Assembly (NCBI RefSeq): GCF_029227915.1
Contig: NC_079877.1
Coordinates: forward strand, 9,486,001-9,550,000
DNA length: 64,000 bases
Reading direction: 5' to 3'
From: Hydractinia symbiolongicarpus
Lineage: Eukaryota > Cnidaria > Hydrozoa > Anthoathecata > Hydractiniidae
This document shows, in pieces, positions 1-11,400 of the stretch; within the stretch, counting starts at the first letter, position 1, and every line of letters begins with the position of its first letter. The notes beneath the pieces are model-generated. The model searched no databases. It was not told the origin of the DNA and worked only from the letters and a program-made list of their open reading frames with translations. A program made the translations under genes and the position numbers.

Positions 1-712
1 AAGAATCTCTGGTAACCAACATTCAGCGATTAACAATCATCTATTGTTGGCATCACACCAGGCTAGCTTTGATAATTTCACAGATTTGAAGTCAGATTTT
101 ATGTCAGATGCCACTAATTTTATTCTGGAGACAAACCCATACATTATCAGGGTTCCCACAACATTTTAAAACTCACAATCGAGGAGAATAGATGAGAAAT
201 TTAGTAAAATTTGAGGACAATTTCGAGAATCAGCAAGGAGAATTGAGGAGATTATTCTTACTTTTACAACAAAATCAAAAAGCTCTATGTATATTATACT
301 TTATACAAAATCTACTAATTCTAAACTTTCGATGATTAGAAAAATCTTTATCAAAAACGGAAAAAAATAGCAGGGAATGCTTATTTTATAACTGATCTTT
401 TTTCTTGTTCAATTGATTCAATTTGAACTTGTACTCGTCAATTTTAACCTGCTTATTCCCTTTTTTCTGGTCTAAGATTTTCTTCAAGCGTTCAAGCGTG
501 AGAACCACGTTTGATGTCAGATGAACTGACCACTATCCATATTCGGGCGACGAAGCCCAAAACTAGCACTTTATTAAATTCAAAGTTCTACAGCAAGATA
601 ATTAATTTCTTCTTAAATTAAGTAAAATGATCAAATATATAATAAAACAATCATTAATAATTTTTAAAAAAAGTGTCTTGAATAATAATGACAAATCGAG
701 GTAACATGTTAT
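1..712. other. noncoding, nothing recognised
   Basis: AT-rich DNA with no coding exon, RNA gene or recognisable repeat that I can support. It holds the 5' flank of the tRNA-Leu gene. Confidence 0.5.
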
Positions 713-823
713 GTCAGGATGGCCGAGCGGTCTAAGGCGCCAGACTCAAGATCAAACATCTTTCCTGAAAAGGAGAATTCTGGTCCACGAATGTGGGCGT
801 GGGTTCGAATCCCACTTCTGACA
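713..823 (+). tRNA. tRNA-Leu (CAA) with intron
   Basis: The transcript folds as a class II tRNA. The acceptor GTCAGGA pairs with TTCTGAC, the A-box region reads TGGCCGAGCGGTCTAAGGCG, and the B box is GGTTCGAATCC. The anticodon CAA is at 747-749. A 27-nt intron (751-777) sits one base 3' of the anticodon, the usual place for nuclear tRNA introns; removing it restores the CCAGA/TCTGG anticodon stem. tRNA-Leu(CAA) is one of the families that commonly keeps an intron in animals. It decodes UUG. Internal A and B boxes make it a type 2 Pol III gene. Confidence 0.97.
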
Positions 824-1599
824 TGATTTTTTCATACTTTCGAGAAATTAAATATGAAACGGAAACAGTAAGGACGGATATACACTTGAAATTTTAATTT
901 TGAGACTGTCTGAAAATTTCATTTCAGAAATATATGGTGTGAAATTTTTACAGGCTTTTCAAAACAAGAAAATTCTGCAAATTGATTTGTAGAATTTTCA
1001 ACATTTCGAAAGACAGTTGCGCGTTTTTTTGACGTTTTAAAGATTTTTGTGGATTTTTTTGAGATAAAGCTGAATGATAGTCAGACGCGCGCACGAATGA
1101 AATTCTCCAGCAGCTACATCTCAAATTACCAGGGCATATCCTTTCAAACACTTCCTAAATAAAGATTTGCTAGTTTGTTCACCTTTACTAAACCTTAAAT
1201 GAGTCTTCGTTCATACGAAGATATGTTTTATATTCTTGTGCGTCTTCCATTCTTAATTCATTTAACCATGTATGGTATACACTAACTGCTCTCTTTGCAG
1301 CCATGAAAATAGACCGCTTGCGTCATTCCAATTTTCTTCAAAAAAAAAGAAGCGGCCATTGACATGAAAACAACCTTCTTCTTTCGATTTATGATTTAAA
1401 TATGCTGAAATACTTTACTAATTTTGAAATAGTAAAAAAGTATTTCGAAACACTCTTGAAACACTAGTTGCAGACATAATAAAAATTTCAAATGTATTTC
1501 GCGCTTTAAAGCGAAAATTTATTTCGTCAAAAAATCTATATACATTATACTAGCTTTTAGAAGAGGTCATAGAGGAAAATACATTTCAATGCAAAACGC
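824..1599. other. noncoding spacer between two tRNA genes
   Basis: AT-rich spacer between the divergent tRNA-Leu and tRNA-Asp genes. I see no supported gene; open frames here are short and lack splice context or family resemblance. Confidence 0.5.
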
Positions 1600-1671
1600 C
1601 TCCCCGGCGGGGAATCGAACCCCGGTCTCCCGCGTGACAGGCGGGGATACTTACCACTATACTACCGAGGA
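1600..1671 (-). tRNA. tRNA-Asp (GTC)
   Basis: A 72-nt class I tRNA read on the minus strand. The acceptor TCCTCGG pairs with CCGGGGA. The A-box region includes TAGTATAGTGG, the anticodon arm is CCGCC-TGTCACG-CGG with anticodon GTC, and the B box is GGTTCGATTCC; a G discriminator follows. There is no intron. It closely follows the animal tRNA-Asp consensus and looks functional. Confidence 0.97.
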
Positions 1672-2435
1672 TATCAAGGGCAGTCATAATTTAAAAAATT
1701 ATTGTTACTTGAGAGCCACTACTTATTTTAATACACTTTCTATAAGAGACAACATTGTTGTAATTACTGATGCACACTGAAAGAAAAGACAAGTTTCTCG
1801 AGTAAATACACGCTTGAAAATTTGGTCTTCTTTTTTGAAATCATATTTTATGTTAGTGTACAGAATTAACTTTTTTTATGTGCTGTTCACTATTCTTGTT
1901 TCTCTAAACCACAGACCCTTAACAGCTGTTCAAGTGACGATTTTGTCTATTATGCAAATAGGAGATTTTTCTGCGTCACCCGTCAAGTTGTTTACAGCTG
2001 CACAACTTTTCATTAAAATGCTATAAGAACTTGCCAGATTGAATTTGTAAAGTTTTCAATCACAATGGAGTTTAACTACTACTGAAAAATGACAAAGAAA
2101 ACTCATAAGAAACGGATATTTCTATTTGTAAGTATTTCAAAAAAATCTAGCGAACAGCGTTGCGTCGTGGGAATGTGTTTTCAGAAGAAAAGGACAATGT
2201 AAATCCAGAACAAGAAGCCCTGGGGGCTCTAAGAATTTCCGTTCGCTACCAAAACATTTGATGACAACCTGCTTATTCGTTGTGTTATCGTGCCAAACAT
2301 TCGAAGAGGTTTGGTGCATGAAGCTCTGAAGATAAAGCACACAAGTGACATTATATCTTACAACAAACGCAAACAAAACGTGCTAACAAAAAATACAGCC
2401 ATTCATGGTTGAAAGTCTTGCGATTGAAACGTTTA
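1672..2435. other. noncoding, nothing recognised
   Basis: Low-complexity AT-rich DNA with short unsupported open frames only. Confidence 0.45.
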
Positions 2436-2845
2436 TGGTCTTAAACGGCATTTAGTTGACAAGAAATCAAAATTTTGATGTGACCATTATGTTCACCATT
2501 ATGTTCAGCATACTTTTTTTGTTAACTTTGCCAATTTTTGTTGAAAATGAAGCAGCTTTAATTTTTGGACCAATTTTGGCCTAAAATGGCATTTAAAGGT
2601 GGCAAAAAATTAAAATTTTAATGTCACCATCATGTTCAGCATACTTTATTTGTTAACTGTGCCAGATTTTGTCGAAAATTAAGTAGTATTAATTTTTGGA
2701 CCAATTTTGGCCTAAAATGACATTTAAGGTGGCAAAAAATTAAAATTCTAATGTCACCATCATGTTCAGCATACTTTATTTGTTAACTGTGCCAAATTTT
2801 GTCGAAAACAAATACCAATTTGGCCTGAAACGTCATTTAGATGAC
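2436..2845. repeat. degenerate tandem repeat, about 3 units of 113-141 bp
   Basis: A block beginning TGGCCTAAAATGGCATTTA recurs at about 2436, 2577, 2708 and, partially, 2821. Each unit includes ATGTTCAGCATACTTT, TTGTTAACTGTGCCA and GACCAATTTTGG. The last two full units are most alike, as expected for ongoing local duplication. No coding capacity is evident. Confidence 0.85.
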
Positions 2846-3225
2846 TTCCCAGTACTTAGGGAGCTTGGGTACGAAGTTTAAATCTGTGACGTTGCAATTG
2901 ACTATTTGGGACAGGGTTAGTTAGATCCTCCTCTCAGAGAAACGTGAAATCCCAGGGTCGATTTTTTCTCAAAAAATGCTCCGAAAGAAAAAACGACGGT
3001 TTTAAAGAATTTCCTACGCCTTCGGGCGCGGAAATTCAATAAAGCTTTCGGAGACAAGTGATTTCATTGAACAGACAAATGAGGATACCTTATCCTCCGT
3101 CTCAAACTAGTTGCGATGTGGCAAAAATTAAATCCGCTATTAGACGGAAAGCGGATAACTCGACTGATACAAGCCAGTAAATCCTAGCTTTAGAACTCAG
3201 TGAAAATATATGAAAGTGTTGATGT
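2846..3225. other. noncoding, nothing recognised
   Basis: No gene supported. The stretch may be the 5' part of the decayed element that follows. Confidence 0.35.
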
Positions 3226-3231
3226 TTTAAC

Positions 3232-3640
3232 TTGCCATCAATGGAGACGATGCGCAAAAATATCCGTGCAAACCGCCAAGAAAGAGATTTGCCTCCACTT
3301 CCTTTAATCATGCAGCAATACCAGTGCTTTCTCCTAATTTTTAAGAAACAGAGAATGGAGAGCATCATCAATCGTTATGATAAGCTATGCGACGAAATTC
3401 GTAACAACTTCAATGGGGGATGCATATGACCTTCTGGAGTATTTTTAAAAACAGATACATTGGCAGATTCAGGCACAATGCACCTCGTCGACCGCTTATA
3501 TTTAGCATCGATCTTTGTAACATGTTCCATAGAACTGAAGAATTGCCAAGAACAAACAAACAATAGCGTTGAGGGATGGCACCGAAACTTCCCATGGAGA
3601 TTTAACATCTTGTCACCAGAATTTCTGGAAATTCTGGGGT
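3232..3640 (+). pseudogene. decayed MULE (Mutator-like) transposase fragment
   Basis: Three short segments in two reading frames match the C-terminal region of FLYWCH-associated MULE transposases. First comes MRKNIRANRQERDLPPLP (from about 3240). Then, in another frame from about 3453, RRPLIFSIDL and LCNMFHRTEELPRTN. After a slip in the AAAC-rich run near 3555, NNSVEGWHRNF follows. The order and the PRTNNxxEGWH signature are characteristic of the family; the frame breaks show it is dead. The catalytic DDE core is not visible nearby. Assignment rests on motif recall, so a profile search would settle it. Confidence 0.6.
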
Positions 3641-3649
3641 GTATTACAA

Positions 3650-4800
3650 AAGAAGGAGGCTATTGTTCGTGTTTTCATACTTCAACATCCTGGAGGACGC
3701 GCTGTTTCCGACGTTCTTCGATAAGTCGGGAACGAAGTTTCTTTCCGGATTCTGCACTACAATGTAACCCGACTTTTCGGGTTATGCGCATGCGCATGAG
3801 AATAGTATAGATGCACGTGTTATATCCTCGGCCAAGCCTCGGTCTTTGCTTGCGCGGAAAGCATCGCAAACTTTAACTGTCATTAATATTAATTGATGCA
3901 ATTTTCGTTTTATGTACCTCACTAGCACAAATAATCAAGAAAATGTTGGCGTGAAGAAGAACAGACGAACATCGACAACTGTAAAGTGACCATCTTCACG
4001 GTTTTCTTTCTTGGAAAATACGCACAAAGGATGCAATCCACATTTGGCCGTGGATACTGAGAAAGTTTTTAATCCAGTTGCTGGTCACAAGCCGATTGAT
4101 GTCAAGTGCAAAGGTGATGAATATGAAATACGTTTTTTAAAATATGTCATGTGATGTACCACTCTTACCAACCAATTAACCACCAACCAACCAATATAAC
4201 AAGTTACTCCAATGCTATTGTTTTTTCTGTTCTAATTTATTGTTAGGAAGATATGAAAAGAAATCCCGCTCAACCTCGACGAAGACAATAACGTCAGAAT
4301 TTTACATATCGTAGATGACTACCCCAATCGTCGTAACATGGAATACCTACGCAGTATTGCTCATAACTTGGCTTTATAATACTTTGTACATTGTATTTAG
4401 TTTAGCATTTATACTAATTTTTAATTACGTTTGTTACTTTGTATCGTTTTTAAGCGAATTTTATTAAAATATTTTATAGCAGGAGAAGGCTGGGAATGGC
4501 TAAAAATATAAGAAAACTATAAGAACAATCCAGGGCTGAACACGTAACAAAAATTATTTTCCTGATTCTTTTAAAAAAAAGTACAAGTCATTGTCTTCAC
4601 GGGAAAATAGACAAAAAAACAAATCATATATACCCCTTCGTTCTTCGCGTAATAGGAAAAGGAAAGAAACACGGGAACCAGGCTCTTTCTCCTTATTTAC
4701 CAGGAATTGATGTAATTATTGCAGTTTGTATATATACTTATCTGTGGAGTATGATGTTTGGTACATCAAGTGCGTTTGTGGAGATCAAAATTTGATAACA
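3650..4800. other. noncoding, probable repeat debris
   Basis: No gene supported. It contains a small GCGCATGCGCATG palindromic run near 3785 and an AT-rich stretch at 4380-4480. Confidence 0.4.
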
Positions 4801-4844
4801 CACGTAATATTGCTACATGTCGGCGGGAGCCTTGGCGTCAAAAA

Positions 4845-5300
4845 ACCGTATTAAGCCACAAGTAACTGGGTGACCCGTCGTTGAACGCCTTGTGGAGCGA
4901 TTTATACGAATTATATATTGTCCCTTTTAGGTGGATTACTTTAGTACAGGTATGCAGTATGTTGAAAATCGAGTAAAACGCACACAACATTAGAGTGTTT
5001 CGAGTGTCATATAATTTTCAGAATATAACTTTACTGCAACTTTGGCTAAATAAAAACAAAGTTTACAACCCGTTGTTAGCCGTCATAGCAATAGCAATCA
5101 GTAAATTTAAATATTATTTTAATTTGCGGAATAAGTTTCCGTGCACGTTCAAAAGTTTATGGTGAAACGGGGCTGAGCGCTTAGCACAGATAAACCATGC
5201 CGCACATACATATATAGGCGTAATACACTTTTCAAAAAAAACTTTATCGCAACTTCGGTTTATTAAATAAAACACAGAAAACTGTACATTATAAAAATTA
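4845..5300 (+). repeat. satellite-like dispersed repeat, copy 1
   Basis: Carries TTAAGCCACAAGTAACTG, then an AACTTTGGCTAAATAAAAAC block, then a CTTAGCACAGATAAACCATG...GGCGTAATAC...AACTTCGGTTTA unit. The same succession, in the same orientation, is found near the other end of the window (60462-61230), where the last unit is tandemly repeated. Confidence 0.7.
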
Positions 5301-5461
5301 ATTATTAATTCTCAAAAAATCAATAAAACAAAAAGAAAATCTCGTTAAATTCACTGAAAGCAGTGACAAAACACACAGCTTTTTGGCGCGTGTTATGGAG
5401 TGCCCAAATCACACTTGCCTAACAAGGTTTGTTCCAAGCGACTATAAAAAACTTTAAAATT

Positions 5462-8400
5462 TTAAAAGAGATCCATATCTTGTAGATCTCCACCATAGTG
5501 TTTAATTTTCTTCTCATCGATGACTGTCGAAATACGCATATCAGGAATGGATGCTTCGTCTGTTTGAAAATTAGATTCTACATGATTCGTCTTCCTCTTT
5601 TTCCCTTTACGAGGCGTACTTTTATTTCTTCCGCCACGAAATTTGACGCTCTTTGACTCCGGAAATATCCATGGTATCTCTCTACGTTGATTGTAGTGGT
5701 TCGGTAAAATATTGGTATCAATCGGTAACCATGGTGACACAGGCTCGAGAATTATATCTTTCTTTTTATTTACCAAGTCTTTATACTTAGAAGAAAGAGA
5801 TGCAAAGCCGTTTAACTTTTCGCGAAACAAGAAAAATGAATTCTTTCCTGGAGCATGTTCCATCAAAAAATTACCAAGAGTGTTTAAGTTCGTTAAAACT
5901 GACAATAAATGTTTAAGATGATTGAAAAAGAACTGTGGGTTGTACGGACAACCTGGTCCACATAAAACGTCACGAGAATATACATCTACGCGCAAGATGC
6001 AATCATTTCTCACATCAATGCGCGGACACAACACACAATCCGTGTTAGCTATCATACTACCCCACCAAGCTCTGCATAAATCAAGCAAAGCAAACTGTTC
6101 AAATCCAATAGATGGCTGATATTCGATTTTAGGATTTACTTGGTAACTTTGTTTTGATTTGCTGTCGTAGCAGTCAACATTGGTTTCTATTAAAATTTTT
6201 GTATCACCACACTGCAACAAGTTGATACAGGAATCGCCATCGTCTGCCGGTTTATTTGAACAGCCTTCAACTGGTTCGTCCTGCACTAAAGTCACGTTTT
6301 CATTGATGGTTTTTGATGAAGCGCCGAATTGAGTTTGAACTTGCTGTTTATAGAACATGTAATTAATATCTCTTGTGCTGATATGCCGACTAGGAAGAGG
6401 ATCGCATAGTTTTATGACTTTCCGTGCATTCGAAACCTCTACAAGATAGAAACATTAAAAAGTGACGCCATACTTATATTGTTTGACTATCCTGAAGCTA
6501 ACTAAAAGTGAGGAGAAGCCACTCAAATTCAAGCCTTAACGATTCGATTTTTCGAATTCGACTAATTGGATCGTGTATCATGTAAAAAACGTATGCTTTC
6601 GGCATGCTTAGACTTGTCCAACTCGATTTTTAAAAAGTTGGACTAGTTTAACTTTTTCGATTAATCGAAAGATTTTAACCAATCAAAATGCTTAAAATCT
6701 GTACATAAAACACGCGTTCAGAAATGTGAGTTTCTATATGAAAAAAAAAGATTACTAGAGGACATTTAAAAACATGTCTTCAAAAAAAAAAGGATAAAAA
6801 AAGAATTTAACGAGATTTTTAACAGTAAATGGATGCTGGAAAAAGCACTCTGGATCTATTAGCAGAAGACATCCGAAGAAAATTAAAATAATTTTCGTTT
6901 AAGAACATATCACACACTCCTAAATTAGATCTTCGCTGCAGTCATTTTTTCGTCCACATTTGACGTTTCCGAAGTTTTCTTAAATTTCTAGTAGCTGGAA
7001 TAATAACTGCAAACGCAGCGAGTTTCACTTCGTCTTCGCTTTCGGAAGATATTTTAACGAAACAAAAAGATCGGAAATCTGTTCTCGTGTATCACCTCTG
7101 TCAAGTTTTGATTTTATTTTAATGCTTAATATAATTTTGACAAATCGAATTCGATTAATTGAATCGTGTATCATTACCTTAAAACAGATGTTATTACAAA
7201 AAATTGGGATGAAAGGGGGTGGTCTCGCATTGTCAGAGATAAAAAATCTGCCGAATAAGCGCCCTTTTCTAGGAGACGCGTTCTCTCCTTCCCTTCGATG
7301 ATCTTTTTAATAAACGCGCTCTTTAAAAACACTCTTTTCGAAACATATCGCAAAATGTTGATAACACCAAGGGCGCATGTTGAAAAACTTTTAAGTAATA
7401 TGCGAATAAGAATCTCGTTTTCGAAAATCAAATTGGCGGAAATTTGAGGTTCTTAAAATGTCTTACCGAGTGTCTGTAGACAAATTTATATTTGGCGAGT
7501 TTTCTAATAACTTATCAGTAACGAAAATTCGGGGAAAAGTGACTAAATTTTGACTAGGTGACTATTTGCCGACTAAAGTTTTTGCCGAATTTTTTTTTAC
7601 CGACAAGGTACTTAAGCTTGGTTTCAACTGTTGTTCTCCAACTGTTGCAGAAATAGAAAAAGAATTTTATCTCTACAACATTCGTTGTAATGCAACATCT
7701 CTTGTTTCGTTTTTGTTGTAGAACATATGTTTCCATTAAAGTTGCAACGGTGACTGTTGTGCAAGAAAATTTAGATTATTGGAAACCATGCTTAAGGTTA
7801 CTGTAAAGGAAAAAACTCACTTGATGAGTAGTCTCAGAAAAACCCTTATAATTTATCAATACTTTTATATTTTTTTTAATTTTTTTTTGTTTCTGAATGT
7901 TTTATGAAAGACTATTTTGATGGTGTTATTTTCGTGAGATGTTAATTTTCCAAAAAGAAAATATAATGAATTAAACACACACCATTTTTTTTTCACCGTA
8001 CCTTTTAAAACGGCTTCTTTTTCCGAACGCGTGGTCGCAGACTTCTCGTTTTTGCACTATTACATTCAGCATAAATTAAATTCAAAAAGGTTCCCGGGTT
8101 TTTTTTGTAACAACGTCGTTATGAAATTATTTGTAATTATATATAATCATTCAAAAAAATGCATATTTTTTTCTTTCTATCGTCATAATTCGCTAATCAG
8201 TAATTTATACAAAAAAATCCGGGAACCTTTTGTGCATAATTTATTCAGCTTTCCATTACCGAAAATTTCAATGAGCCAATAGGAAGCTTTCGGAAAAAGA
8301 GACCACAAACGTAAAGGCATGTATGCAAAAATTTACTAACGAGATATTTGTTTTTAAAGATTTTCGTAGGTGTTATGAAAAAGTGTGAACTAAGTATGCA

Positions 8401-11400
8401 GAAAGATGATGGAAGTGTGAACTTTTTCTTTATGCTGAATATGCGTGCACGCGTTCAGAATTATTAACAGACAGAAGTCAGGGTTACAAGAGAAAGCTTA
8501 TATGCATACTCCTTAACTTTGATTTTTTTTAATGATTTTTTATACGACAACATTTAAATATATATATCGATGGTGAAAGTAAACTATCTAAAAAATATTA
8601 TTATGCTTTTATTTATACGGTAGTCTCATATCAGGCATAACGTTTACAAAAAATATGCTCAACTCATTGTGCACATAATTTCTCGAAGGTGTGAAGAATA
8701 TAACACCTCTAATAAGGCTTTTTCCAGAAAAAAGGGATGTTCCAAATATTTTCATGGAATATAAAATATGTCATTCGAAAGAGAATTTTTTTTTCTATAT
8801 GTCATGAATTTTTTACAAAAACCCTAAAAAAAATTTGTTTCCTTTACAGTAACCTTAAGGCAGATCTAAATTTCAAGCAGATATAGACGGAAAAATAAAA
8901 AAAATATCGCTTTTGTAGAAGTAAAAGAGAATATACTGGCTTTCATACCTTGTGTTAGTTCTTTAACTTGAAAAGGTATCAGCCACTCACGCGTCGTATC
9001 AATAAAACTTTCCATGATCGCCAAAAGAGCAGAACCAGTCATATAAACAGCCGCGTCCTCTACGAAACAAAATTCTTCGATTTTTTCGTCTGATATGTGT
9101 ACTTGCTGAAAACGATATAAAAAAATCATCCAGGCAAAAGGTAAGAAAAAACAGAATACAGAAAAAACCTAAATAAAAGGTAGCTAGCTAGCTTTCATTT
9201 CTACTGTGCACATTTAATTGTGCACAATTCTATGTTCTTGTAGTTTTACAATTTATTGTAGAGATGTAACGACGACGTACAATAAATTGTGGCTTTAAAG
9301 CTCACGATTTTTTTATAAATCAAATCAATTTGGCTCTATTTAAAAATATTTTAATTAATACCATTTTTGTTCTCTGTGCATTTGACCATTATCAAAACAA
9401 ATGTGTGAACTTTTATCCTTAACTGCACAGAATTGACACCAGTTCCTACAATTGACTGGATGATATATTGTAACAATTCACCTCTTCAAAGTTCAAGTTG
9501 TTCGCTTATTTTCTGTATTAAAAAAAGGAAGCAAACAGAGTGGATTTAATATGGCTTTAACCTATTAATATTTCTAGTTTTCTGAAGATATAAATAGTCT
9601 AATGGGATGAAAATGTAGTATATTATTGCCAGTAACCTACTTAAAACATATGTGAAGGAAATGTAACTTTTTTCAAAATATTTCACAGAAAAATTATTTT
9701 ACTTTTCTTCAGAGCCTTCTTAATTCATAACACTTTACTTCCTTTTTTAATTCTCAATATGATTTTTGCAACAAAAGAAAGATTTCTTTAAACAATGGTT
9801 AGCTGAAACTGTAAACTAGTGTATTACCCTTAAAGTTCTTCCGCTGTTTCGCTGCATTCACAATACCAGAACAACTTTAAGTTAATTTAAATGATATCTA
9901 TCAACAATCCCGCATGGTCTAGTGGTTAGGATTTCTGGTTTTCACCCAGGCGGCCCGGGTTCGATTCCCGGTGCGGGAGCATTTTTTATAAGTTACGTAA
10001 TTTTTTTTATGTAATCAATCGAAGCAATTAGAACTTTACCTTTTTTATACTTTCTTTTTCGATATATGTATTCATTGTTGGTATAATTGGTGTACCCAAT
10101 TTTGGTAGATTAAGCAGCGGTCGTTTGGTCTGCAACAGTTAAATATTTTATTAAGACCTGCGACTCACATGCAAAACACAAATGCAGCACGAAAGTTTAA
10201 ATACCTGTGGGCGCACATTTCGAACAAAGCTAAATGTCGCTTTTGTTTCTTTTAACAAATTGACGTCAAAGTTAACAGTTTGTAGCAGCGAATATGAAGC
10301 CTAAAGTAAAGCATGAGCAAAGTGAGCGAAAAAAAATAAATATGACTGGTTGCTTTGAACTTACATTGCAGACTTGAAAAAAACTTTCACCACACAGCAA
10401 AACTAACAAAAAATAATTTATGCACAAAATCAAACACCGTACAACCGAAATTTTAAAATGTTGCACCGTGGCGCATAGCTCTTTTTCTTGTTGCACTATT
10501 TTAATTAACCAATCAAAAGCGAAGAATTTTATAGAGAGTATAAAGACACAAATAAAAAATAGACAACTGCGATTATAAGAGAAACACGAGCTAATATTTT
10601 TAAACATATTTTGTACCAAAATTCCAAATGTGTTTTTATCTAAGAAGTTTGTGAAAAATATTATACCCATTTTTATGCTTCGCTTTTTTTATGCAACAGA
10701 ATTGCAAAAAGCATCATGCGATACTACGTTTTAAAAAATGTATATCCATAAACCTGCTCTAACAGGTTTATCATAATAACCCTACAATTCTCCCTCTTTA
10801 TAAAGATTTATAAAAATATTATTGTATGCATTTGCATGTGCATGAAAATATCGCACCATAACCCGAGAGCTTAATTCGCGCATACTAATTTTCGCGAATC
10901 GGCGTAAAGTGTCAAAATTACGCGCAAAACGTTTTGTGCGAAAATTAATACGCGCGAAAATAATACTTTTTGTCCCAACCATCAATTTTTTTATGATTTG
11001 AAAAAAATAAAAAAGAGGATAATTCTACAGTTTATTTGTGAGAAAATTTAAAAAATAAGACACGAAATACGTTCACGTTGTTATTGCGCGAAATGATTTT
11101 TTTCGTTGCGCGAAAATTAATACGATAAATTAGTTTCAAGAGGTTTGTAAGTAACTAAAATTTTAGTCCTAATGGAAATTTAAAGAAACATATAACCTGC
11201 AAATATTCTAAGGAAACCTAAGTATAAACGATAGGCATAATAAAAGTTGGAAAAATATTTAGCTTTTGCTTGTTGACTAATATTTCATACCAACTCCACA
11301 GTTAGCTTGTTGCACTTCTAACATTCAATCGTTGACAACCATTGAATATTTTTTCAAACTTTCATAACATCTCAGAAGTTGTTTAAAAACGTCACAGAGG

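Noticed and set aside
10272-10670. 132-aa minus-strand frame
   Set aside because: Only 10205-10300, in its own frame, belongs to an ICE2 exon; the rest is intron.
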